A stretch of DNA of 64,000 nt from Heracleum sosnowskyi (taxonomy: Eukaryota; Streptophyta; Magnoliopsida; Apiales; Apiaceae), in assembly GCA_030848705.1 (NCBI GenBank), contig CM061245.1, positions 62,274,006 to 62,338,005 on the forward strand, read 5' to 3'. Positions 1 to 10,632 of this stretch are shown piece after piece. Positions within the stretch are counted from its first letter, which is position 1. The number at the start of each line of letters is the position of its first letter. A program made the translations under genes and the position numbers. Under the pieces are notes generated by a model, which was not told where the DNA came from, ran no database searches, and saw only the letters and a list, made by a program, of their open reading frames with translations.

Positions 1-167
1 TTCAGGGACGGACAACCCCAAAAGAACTTTTCTGCAATTCTATAAACCTATAGGGTCAAACTACTAGAAAATATCCTCAAAATGGCCCGTTTCAATTTTT
101 CCCCATTTTCCTTGTATAGGTCCCTTTAGAGGTAAACGTAATCGGGCATCCCTGGTATCTGCTACGA

Positions 168-2681
168 TTCAGGCACGGACAGACCCAAATCAACTTTTCT
201 GCAATTCTATAAACCCATAGGGTGAAACTACGAGAAAATATCCACAAAATAGTCGGCTTCAATTTTTCCCCATTTTCCTTGTATAGCTCCCTTTAGAGGT
301 AAACGTAATCGGGCATCCCCTGGTATATGCTACGATTCAGGGACGGACAACCCCAAAAGAACTTTTCTGCAATTCTATAAACCTATAGGGTCAAACTACT
401 AGAAAATATCCTCAAAATGGCCCGTTTCAATCTTTCCCCATTTTCCTTGTATAGGTCCCTTTAGAGGTAAACGTAATCGGGCATCCCTGGTATCTGCTAC
501 GATTCAGGCACGGACAGACCCAAATCAACTTTTCTGCAATTCTATAAACCCATAGGGTGAAACTACGAGAAAATATCCACAAAATGGCCCGCTTCGATTT
601 TTCCCCATTTTCCTTGTATAGCTCCCTTTAGAGGTAAACGTAATCGGGCGTCCCCTGGTAGCTGCTATGATTCAGGCATGGACAGCCCCAAATGAACTTT
701 TCTGCAATTCTATAAACCCATAAGGTGAAACTATGAGAAAATATCCACAAAATGGCCCGCTTCGATTTTTCCCCATTTTCCTTGTATAGCTCCCTTTAGA
801 GGTAAACGTAATCGGGCGTCCCTGGTATCTGCTACGATTCAGGCACGGACAACCCCAAATGAACTTTTCTGCAATTCTATAAACCCATAGGGTGAAACTA
901 CGAGAAAATATCCACAAAATGGGCGGCTTCAATTTTTCCCCATTTTCCTTGTATAGCTCCCTTTAGAGGTAAACGTAATCGGGCATCCCCTGGTATCTGC
1001 TACGATTCAGGCACAGACAACCCCAAATGAACTTTTCTGCAATTCTATAAACCCATAGGGTGAAACTACGAGAAAATATCCACAAAATGGCCCGCTTCGA
1101 TTTTTTCCCATTTTCCATGTATAGCTCCCTTTAGAGGTAAACGTAATCGGGCGTCCCCTGGTATCTGCTACGATTCAGGCACGGACAGCCCCAAATGAAC
1201 TTTTCTGCAATTCTATAAACCCATAGGGTGAAACTACGAGAAAATATCCACAAAATGGTCGGCTTCAATTTTTCCCCATTTTCCTAGTATAGCTCCCTTT
1301 AGAGGTAAACGTAATCGGGCGTCCCCTGGTATCTGCTACGATTCAGGCACGGACAGCCCCAAATGAACTTTTATGCAATTCTATAAACCCATAGGGTAAA
1401 ACTACGAGAAAATATCCACAAAATGGCCCGCTTCAATTTTTCCCCATTTTCCTTGGATAGCTCCCTTTAGAGGTAAACGTAATCGGGCATCCCTGGTATC
1501 TGCTACGATTCAGGCACGGACAGACCCAAATCAACTTTTCTGCAATTCTATAAACCCATAGGGTGAAACTACGAGAAAATATCCACAAAATGGCCCGCTT
1601 CAATTTTTCCCCATTTTCCTAGTATAGCTCCCTTTAGAGGTAAACGTAATCGGGCGTCCCCAAGTATCTGCTACGATTCAGGCACGGACAGCCCCAAATG
1701 AACTTTTCTGCAATTCTATAAACCCATAGGGTGAAACTACGAGAAAATATCCACAAAATGGGCGGCTTCAATTTTTCCCCATTTTCCTTGTATAGCTCCC
1801 TTTCGAGGTAAACGTAATCGGGCGTCCCCTGGTATCTGCTACGATTCAGGCACGGACAGCCCCAAATGAACTTTTCTGCAATTCTATAAACCTATAGGGT
1901 AAAACTACGAGAAAATATCCACAAAATGGCCCGCTTCAATTTTTCCCCATTTTCCTAGTATAGCTCCCTTTAGAGGTAAACGTAATCGGGCGTCCCCTGG
2001 TATCTGCTACGATTCAGGCACGGACAGCCCCAAATGAACTTTTCTGCAATTCTATAAACCCATAGGGTGAAACTACGAGAAAATATCCACAAAATGGCCC
2101 GCTTCGATTTTCCCCATTTTCCTTGTATAGCTCCCTTTAGAGGTAAACGTAATCGGGCGTCCCCTGGTATCTGCTACGATTCAGGCACGGACAGCCCCAA
2201 ATGAACTTTTCTGCAATTCTATAAACCCATAGGGTGAAACTACGAGAAAATATCCACAAAATGGTCGGCTTCAATTTTTCCCCATTTTCCTTGTATAGCT
2301 CCCTTTAGAGGTAAACGTAATCGGGCATCCCCTGGTATATGCTACGATTCAGGGACGGACAACCCCAAAAGAATTTTTCTGCAATTCTATAAACCTATAG
2401 GGTCAAACTACTAGAAAATATCCTCAAAATGGCCCGTTTCAATTTTTCCCCATTTTCCTTGTATAGGTCCCTTTAGAGGTAAACGTAATCGGGCATCCCT
2501 GGTATCTGCTACGATTCAGGCACGGACAGACCCAAATCAACTTTTCTGCAATTCTATAAACCCATAGGGTGAAACTACGAGAAAATATCCACAAAATGGC
2601 CCGCTTCAATTTTTCCCCATTTTCCTAGTATAGCTCCCTTTAGAGGTAAACGTAATCGGGCATCCCTGGTATCTGCTACGA
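168..2681. repeat. Higher-order repeat copy 1, 15 monomers (2514 bp)
   Basis: Base-by-base landmarks recur at an offset of 2514: 168 to 2682, 336 to 2850, and the rare TAGCTGCTATG tag at 659 to 3173. Only isolated differences were seen, for example ACAACCCC near 853 against ACAGCCCC near 3367. This copy ends with an extra 167 bp monomer (2515-2681) that copy 2 lacks. Confidence 0.9.
336..502. repeat. Left-end-specific monomer subtype (TCCTCAAAA / TAGGTCCC), 167 bp
   Basis: A diverged subtype with GGGACGGACAACCCCAAAAG, CTACTAGAAAATATCCTC and TATAGGTCCC. I find it only in the first 5.4 kb (for example at 1, 336, 2348, 2850, 4862 and 5197). It may mark proximity to another array domain beyond the left window edge. 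Confidence 0.8.
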
Positions 2682-5028
2682 TTCAGGCACGGACAGACCC
2701 AAATCAACTTTTCTGCAATTCTATAAACCCATAGGGTGAAACTACGAGAAAATATCCACAAAATAGTCGGCTTCAATTTTTCCCCATTTTCCTTGTATAG
2801 CTCCCTTTAGAGGTAAACGTAATCGGGCATCCCCTGGTATATGCTACGATTCAGGGACGGACAACCCCAAAAGAACTTTTCTGCAATTCTATAAACCTAT
2901 AGGGTCAAACTACTAGAAAATATCCTCAAAATGGCCCGTTTCAATCTTTCCCCATTTTCCTTGTATAGGTCCCTTTAGAGGTAAACGTAATCGGGCATCC
3001 CTGGTATCTGCTACGATTCAGGCACGGACAGACCCAAATCAACTTTTCTGCAATTCTATAAACCCATAGGGTGAAACTACGAGAAAATATCCACAAAATG
3101 GCCCGCTTCGATTTTTCCCCATTTTCCTTGTATAGCTCCCTTTAGAGGTAAACGTAATCGGGCGTCCCCTGGTAGCTGCTATGATTCAGGCATGGACAGC
3201 CCCAAATGAACTTTTCTGCAATTCTATAAACCCATAAGGTGAAACTATGAGAAAATATCCACAAAATGGCCCGCTTCGATTTTTCCCCATTTTCCTTGTA
3301 TAGCTCCCTTTAGAGGTAAACGTAATCGGGCGTCCCTGGTATCTGCTACGATTCAGGCACGGACAGCCCCAAATGAACTTTTCTGCAATTCTATAAACCC
3401 ATAGGGTGAAACTACGAGAAAATATCCACAAAATGGGCGGCTTCAATTTTTCCCCATTTTCCTTGTATAGCTCCCTTTAGAGGTAAACGTAATCGGGCAT
3501 CCCCTGGTATCTGCTACGATTCAGGCACAGACAACCCCAAATGAACTTTTCTGCAATTCTATAAACCCATAGGGTGAAACTACGAGAAAATATCCACAAA
3601 ATGGCCCGCTTCGATTTTTTCCCATTTTCCATGTATAGCTCCCTTTAGAGGTAAACGTAATCGGGCGTCCCCTGGTATCTGCTACGATTCAGGCACGGAC
3701 AGCCCCAAATGAACTTTTCTGCAATTCTATAAACCCATAGGGTGAAACTACGAGAAAATATCCACAAAATGGTCGGCTTCAATTTTTCCCCATTTTCCTA
3801 GTATAGCTCCCTTTAGAGGTAAACGTAATCGGGCGTCCCCTGGTATCTGCTACGATTCAGGCACGGACAGCCCCAAATGAACTTTTATGCAATTCTATAA
3901 ACCCATAGGGTAAAACTACGAGAAAATATCCACAAAATGGCCCGCTTCAATTTTTCCCCATTTTCCTTGGATAGCTCCCTTTAGAGGTAAACGTAATCGG
4001 GCATCCCTGGTATCTGCTACGATTCAGGCACGGACAGACCCAAATCAACTTTTCTGCAATTCTATAAACCCATAGGGTGAAACTACGAGAAAATATCCAC
4101 AAAATGGCCCGCTTCAATTTTTCCCCATTTTCCTAGTATAGCTCCCTTTAGAGGTAAACGTAATCGGGCGTCCCCAAGTATCTGCTACGATTCAGGCACG
4201 GACAGCCCCAAATGAACTTTTCTGCAATTCTATAAACCCATAGGGTGAAACTACGAGAAAATATCCACAAAATGGGCGGCTTCAATTTTTCCCCATTTTC
4301 CTTGTATAGCTCCCTTTCGAGGTAAACGTAATCGGGCGTCCCCTGGTATCTGCTACGATTCAGGCACGGACAGCCCCAAATGAACTTTTCTGCAATTCTA
4401 TAAACCTATAGGGTAAAACTACGAGAAAATATCCACAAAATGGCCCGCTTCAATTTTTCCCCATTTTCCTAGTATAGCTCCCTTTAGAGGTAAACGTAAT
4501 CGGGCGTCCCCTGGTATCTGCTACGATTCAGGCACGGACAGCCCCAAATGAACTTTTCTGCAATTCTATAAACCCATAGGGTGAAACTACGAGAAAATAT
4601 CCACAAAATGGCCCGCTTCGATTTTCCCCATTTTCCTTGTATAGCTCCCTTTAGAGGTAAACGTAATCGGGCGTCCCCTGGTATCTGCTACGATTCAGGC
4701 ACGGACAGCCCCAAATGAACTTTTCTGCAATTCTATAAACCCATAGGGTGAAACTACGAGAAAATATCCACAAAATGGTCGGCTTCAATTTTTCCCCATT
4801 TTCCTTGTATAGCTCCCTTTAGAGGTAAACGTAATCGGGCATCCCCTGGTATATGCTACGATTCAGGGACGGACAACCCCAAAAGAATTTTTCTGCAATT
4901 CTATAAACCTATAGGGTCAAACTACTAGAAAATATCCTCAAAATGGCCCGTTTCAATTTTTCCCCATTTTCCTTGTATAGGTCCCTTTAGAGGTAAACGT
5001 AATCGGGCATCCCTGGTATCTGCTACGA
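2682..5028. repeat. Higher-order repeat copy 2, 14 monomers (2347 bp)
   Basis: Near-identical to copy 1, but one 167 bp monomer shorter at its end (2514 minus 2347 is 167). The next copy begins at 5029 with the same ordered monomers, including the AAAATAGTCGG tag. Confidence 0.9.
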
Positions 5029-6107
5029 TTCAGGCACGGACAGACCCAAATCAACTTTTCTGCAATTCTATAAACCCATAGGGTGAAACTACGAGAAAAT
5101 ATCCACAAAATAGTCGGCTTCAATTTTTCCCCATTTTCCTTGTATAGCTCCCTTTAGAGGTAAACGTAATCGGGCATCCCCTGGTATATGCTACGATTCA
5201 GGGACGGACAACCCCAAAAGAACTTTTCTGCAATTCTATAAACCTATAGGGTCAAACTACTAGAAAATATCCTCAAAATGGCCCGTTTCAATCTTTCCCC
5301 ATTTTCCTTGTATAGGTCCCTTTAGAGGTAAACGTAATCGGGCATCCCTGGTATCTGCTACGATTCAGGCACGGACAGACCCAAATCAACTTTTCTGCAA
5401 TTCTATAAACCCATAGGGTGAAACTACGAGAAAATATCCACAAAATGGCCCGCTTCGATTTTTCCCCATTTTCCTTGTATAGCTCCCTTTAGAGGTAAAC
5501 GTAATCGGGCGTCCCCTGGTAGCTGCTATGATTCAGGCATGGACAGCCCCAAATGAACTTTTCTGCAATTCTATAAACCCATAAGGTGAAACTATGAGAA
5601 AATATCCACAAAATGGCCCGCTTCGATTTTTCCCCATTTTCCTTGTATAGCTCCCTTTAGAGGTAAACGTAATCGGGCGTCCCTGGTATCTGCTACGATT
5701 CAGGCACGGACAGCCCCAAATGAACTTTTCTGCAATTCTATAAACCCATAGGGTGAAACTACGAGAAAATATCCACAAAATGGGCGGCTTCAATTTTTCC
5801 CCATTTTCCTTGTATAGCTCCCTTTAGAGGTAAACGTAATCGGGCATCCCCTGGTATCTGCTACGATTCAGGCACAGACAACCCCAAATGAACTTTTCTG
5901 CAATTCTATAAACCCATAGGGTGAAACTACGAGAAAATATCCACAAAATGGCCCGCTTCGATTTTTTCCCATTTTCCATGTATAGCTCCCTTTAGAGGTA
6001 AACGTAATCGGGCGTCCCCTGGTATCTGCTACGATTCAGGCACGGACAGCCCCAAATGAACTTTTCTGCAATTCTATAAACCCATAGGGTGAAACTACGA
6101 GAAAATA
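5029..6107. repeat. Higher-order repeat copy 3, partial
   Basis: Matches copy 2 at an offset of 2347 until about 6107, where AATACCC replaces AATATCC and the following monomer type differs. This is the right limit of the 15-mer family as an intact unit. Confidence 0.85.
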
Positions 6108-6689
6108 CCCACAAAATGGCCCTCTTCGATTTTTCCCCATTTTCCTTGTATAGCTCCCTTTAGAGGTAAACGTAATCGGGCGTCCCCTGGTAGCTGCTAT
6201 GATTCAGGCATGGACAGCCCCAAATGAACTTTTCTGCAATTCTATAAACCCATAAGGTGAAACTATGAGAAAATATCCACAAAATGGCCCGCTTCGATTT
6301 TTCCCCATTTTCCTTGTATAGCTCCCTTTAGAGGTAAACGTAATATGGCGTCCCCTGGTATCTGCTACGATTCAGGCACGGACAACCCCAAATGAACTTT
6401 TCTGCAATTCTATAAACCCATAGGGTGAAACTACGAGAAAATATCCACAAAATGGTCGGCTTCAATTTTTCCCCATTTTCCTAGTATAGCTCCCTTTAGA
6501 GGTAAACGTAATCGGGCGTCCCCTGGTATCTGCTACGATTCAGGCACGGACAGCCCCAAATGAACTTTTATGCAATTCTATAAACCCATAGGGTAAAACT
6601 ACGAGAAAATATCCACAAAATGGCCCGCTTCAATTTTTCCCCATTTTCCTTGGATAGCTCCCTTTAGAGGTAAACGTAATCGGGCATCC
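6108..6689. repeat. Mosaic of 15-mer fragments
   Basis: The rare tag TAGCTGCTATG reappears at 6191, then monomers resembling those near 3.3 kb and 3.8-4.0 kb follow, but with intervening monomers missing. It looks like a recombined remnant of the unit to its left. One monomer also carries an AATATGGCG variant not seen elsewhere. Confidence 0.65.
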
Positions 6690-7209
6690 CTGGTATCTGC
6701 TACGATTCAGGCACGGACAGCCCCAAATGAACTTTTCTGCAATTCTATAAACCCATAGGGTAAAACTACGAGAAAATATCCACAAAATGGCCCGCTTCGA
6801 TTTTTTCCCATTTTCCTTGTATAGCTCCCTTTAGAGGTAAACGTAATCGGGCGTCCCCTGGTATCTGCTACGATTCAGGCACGGACAGCCCCAAATGAAC
6901 TTTTCTGCAATTCTATAAACCAATAAGGTGAAACTACGAGAAAATATCCACAAAATGGCCCGCTTCGATTTTTCCCCATTTTCCTTGTATAGCTCCCTTT
7001 AGAGGTAAACGTAATCGGGCGTCCCCTGGTATCTGCTACGATTCAGGCACGGACAGCCCCAAATGAACTTTTCTGGAATTCTATAAACCCATAAGGTGAA
7101 ACTACGAGAAAATATCCACAAACTGGCCCGCTTCGATTTTTCCCCATTTTCCTTGTATAGCTCCCTTTAGAGGTAAACGTAATCGGGCGTCCCCTTGTAT
7201 CTGCTACGA

Positions 7210-7377
7210 TTCAGGCACGGACAGCCCCAAATGAACTTTTCTGCAATTCTATAATCCCATAGGGTGAAACTACGAGAAAATATCGACAAAATGGGTGGCT
7301 TCAATTTTTCCCCATTTTCCTTGTATAGCTCCCTTTAGAGGTAAATGTAATCGGGCATCCCCTGGTATCTGCTACGA
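7210..7377. repeat. Monomer subtype C (GGGTGGC / AAATG), 168 bp
   Basis: This subtype combines TATCGACAAAATGGGTGGC, TTCAAT, GTAAATGTAATC and GGGCATCCCC. Further copies sit near 9.3, 27.4, 31.4, 35.6, 39.3, 41.3, 46.5, 50.2, 51.9, 58.3, 59.6, 60.4, 60.9, 61.8 and 62.6 kb. It is a convenient landmark for following the duplications, and its spacing is not constant, which shows that no single higher-order unit covers the window. Confidence 0.85.
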
Positions 7378-7713
7378 TTCAGGCACGGACAACCCCAAAT
7401 GAACTTTTCTGCAATTCTATAAACCCATAAGGTGAAACTACGAGAAAATATCCACAAAATGGGTGGCTTCAATTTTTCCCCATTTTCCTTATATAGCTCA
7501 CTTTAGAGGTAAATGTAATCGGGCATCCCCTGGTATCTGCTACGATTCAGGCACGGACAACCCCAAATGAACTTTTCTGCAATTCTATAAACCCATAAGG
7601 TGAAACTACGAGAAAATATCCACAAAATGGCCCGCTTCGATTTTTCCCCATTTTCCTTGTATAGCTCCCTTTAGAGGTAATCGTAATCGGGCGTCCCCTG
7701 GTATCTGCTACGA

Positions 7714-7871
7714 TTCAGGCACGGACAACCCCAAATGAACTTTTCTGCAATTCTATAAACCCATAAGGTGAAAATACCCACAAAATGGCCCGCTTCGATT
7801 TTTCCCAATTTTCCTTATATAGCTCCCTTTAGAGGTAAACGTAATCGGGCGTCCCCTGGTATCTGCTACGA
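7714..7871. repeat. 158 bp monomer with 10 bp internal deletion
   Basis: The segment GGTGAAACTACGAGAAAATA is shortened to GGTGAAAATA. The deleted 10 bp lie within a short A-rich repeat context, compatible with slippage. The exact copy at 9718-9875 shows that the deletion preceded the 2004 bp duplication. Confidence 0.92.
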
Positions 7872-8693
7872 TTCAGGCACGGACAAACCCAAATGAACTT
7901 TTCTGCAATTCTATAAACCCATAGGGTGAAACTACGAGAAAATATCCACAAAATGGCCCGCTTCAATTTTTCCCCATTTTCCTAGTATAGCTCCCTTTAG
8001 AGGTAAACGTAATCGGGCGTCCCTGGTATCTGCTACGATTCAGGCACGGACAGCCCCAAATGAACTTTTCTGCAATTCTATAAACCCATAAGGTGAAACT
8101 ACGAGAAAATATCCACAAAATGGCCCGCTTCGATTTTTCCCCATTTTCCTTGTATAGCTCCCTTTAGAGGTAAACGTAATCGGGCGTCCCCTGGTATCTG
8201 CTACGATTCAGGCACGGACAGCCCCAAATGAACTTTTCTGCAATTCTATAAACCCAAAGGGTAAAACTACGAGAAAATATCCACAAAATGGCCCGCTTCA
8301 ATTTTCCCCATTTTCCTAGTATAGCTCCCTTTAGACGTAAACGTAATCGGGCGTCCCCTGGTATCTGCTACGATTCAGGCACGGACAGCCCGAAATGAAC
8401 TTTTCTGGAACTATATAAACCCATAAGGTGAAACTACGAGAAAATATCCACAAAATGGCCCGCTTCGATTTTTCCCCATTTTCCTTGTATAGCTCCCTTT
8501 AGAGGTAAACGTAATCTGGCGTCCCCTGGTATCTGCTACGATTCAGGCACGGACAGCCCCAAATGAACTTTTCTGCAATTCTATAAACCCATAGGGTGAA
8601 ACTACGAGAAAATATCCACAAAATGGCCCGCTTCGATTTTTTCCCATTTTCCTTGTATAGCTCCCTTTAGAGGTAAACGTAATCGGGCGTCCC

Positions 8694-10632
8694 CTGGTAT
8701 CTGCTACGATTCAGGCACGGACAGCCCCAAATGAACTTTTCTGCAATTCTATAAACCCATAGGGTAAAACTACGAGAAAATATCCACAAAATGGCCCGCT
8801 TCGATTTTTTCCCATTTTCCTTGTATAGCTCCCTTTAGAGGTAAACGTAATCGGGCGTCCCCTGGTATCTGCTACGATTCAGGCACGGACAGCCCCAAAT
8901 GAACTTTTCTGCAATTCTATAAACCAATAAGGTGAAACTACGAGAAAATATCCACAAAATGGCCCGCTTCGATTTTTCCCCATTTTCCTTGTATAGCTCC
9001 CTTTAGAGGTAAACGTAATCGGGCGTCCCCTGGTATCTGCTACGATTCAGGCACGGACAGCCCCAAATGAACTTTTCTGGAATTCTATAAACCCATAAGG
9101 TGAAACTACGAGAAAATATCCACAAACTGGCCCGCTTCAATTTTTCCCCATTTTCCTTGTATAGCTCCCTTTAGAGGTAAACGTAATCGGGCGTCCCCTT
9201 GTATCTGCTACGATTCAGGCACGGACAGCCCCAAATGAACTTTTCTGCAATTCTATAATCCCATAGGGTGAAACTACGAGAAAATATCGACAAAATGGGT
9301 GGCTTCAATTTTTCCCCATTTTCCTTGTATAGCTCCCTTTAGAGGTAAATGTAATCGGGCATCCCCTGGTATCTGCTACGATTCAGGCACGGACAACCCC
9401 AAATGAACTTTTCTGCAATTCTATAAACCCATAAGGTGAAACTACGAGAAAATATCCACAAAATGGGTGGCTTCAATTTTTCCCCATTTTCCTTATATAG
9501 CTCACTTTAGAGGTAAATGTAATCGGGCATCCCCTGGTATCTGCTACGATTCAGGCACGGACAACCCCAAATGAACTTTTCTGCAATTCTATAAACCCAT
9601 AAGGTGAAACTACGAGAAAATATCCACAAAATGGCCCGCTTCGATTTTTCCCCATTTTCCTTGTATAGCTCCCTTTAGAGGTAATCGTAATCGGGCGTCC
9701 CCTGGTATCTGCTACGATTCAGGCACGGACAACCCCAAATGAACTTTTCTGCAATTCTATAAACCCATAAGGTGAAAATACCCACAAAATGGCCCGCTTC
9801 GATTTTTCCCAATTTTCCTTATATAGCTCCCTTTAGAGGTAAACGTAATCGGGCGTCCCCTGGTATCTGCTACGATTCAGGCACGGACAAACCCAAATGA
9901 ACTTTTCTGCAATTCTATAAACCCATAGGGTGAAACTACGAGAAAATATCCACAAAATGGCCCGCTTCAATTTTTCCCCATTTTCCTAGTATAGCTCCCT
10001 TTAGAGGTAAACGTAATCGGGCGTCCCTGGTATCTGCTACGATTCAGGCACGGACAGCCCCAAATGAACTTTTCTGCAATTCTATAAACCCATAAGGTGA
10101 AACTACGAGAAAATATCCACAAAATGGCCCGCTTCGATTTTTCCCCATTTTCCTTGTATAGCTCCCTTTAGAGGTAAACGTAATCGGGCGTCCCCTGGTA
10201 TCTGCTACGATTCAGGCACGGACAGCCCCAAATGAACTTTTCTGCAATTCTATAAACCCAAAGGGTAAAACTACGAGAAAATATCCACAAAATGGCCCGC
10301 TTCAATTTTCCCCATTTTCCTAGTATAGCCCCCTTTAGACGTAAACGTAATCGGGCGTCCCCTGGTATCTGCTACGATTCAGGCACGGACAGCCCGAAAT
10401 GAACTTTTCTGGAACTATATAAACCCATAAGGTGAAACTACGAGAAAATATCCACAAAATGGCTCGCTTCGATTTTTCCCCATTTTCCTTGTATAGCTCC
10501 CTTTAGAGGTAAACGTAATCTGGCGTCCCCTGGTATCTGCTACGATTCAGGCACGGACAGCCCCAAATGAACTTTTCTGCAATTCTACAAACCCATAGGG
10601 TGAAACTACGAGAAAATATCCACAAAATGGTC
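8694..10632. repeat. 12-monomer tandem duplication, copy 2
   Basis: Near-identical to the preceding 2 kb. Substitutions seen include TAGCCCCCTTT near 10330 against TAGCTCCCTTT, GGCTCGCTTCG near 10462, and CTTCAAT near 9138 against CTTCGAT. The match stops near 10630, where GGTCGGCTTCAAT replaces GGCCCGCTTCGAT. Confidence 0.88.
9718..9875. repeat. 158 bp monomer with 10 bp internal deletion, second copy
   Basis: The same deletion junction as at 7714-7871, 2004 bp downstream. Confidence 0.92.

Larger units (their letters stand above)
6690..8693. repeat. 12-monomer tandem duplication, copy 1 (2004 bp)
   Basis: Landmarks recur exactly 2004 bp later: GGAACTATAT at 8407 and 10411, AATCTGGCG at 8513 and 10517, and the 10 bp deletion junction at 7771 and 9775. 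The unit is 12 bp short of 12 x 168, mainly because of that deletion. The left edge is placed to within about 30 bp. Confidence 0.88.

Noticed and set aside
672..932. 86-residue minus-strand reading frame, repeated at 3186 and 5533
   Set aside because: It is satellite sequence read in frame, recurs with the higher-order unit, shows no domain, and arises from the loss of one base between monomers.
1..6000. CRISPR-like direct repeats
   Set aside because: The whole 168 bp unit is conserved, with no variable spacers between short repeats. It is tandem satellite, not a CRISPR array.
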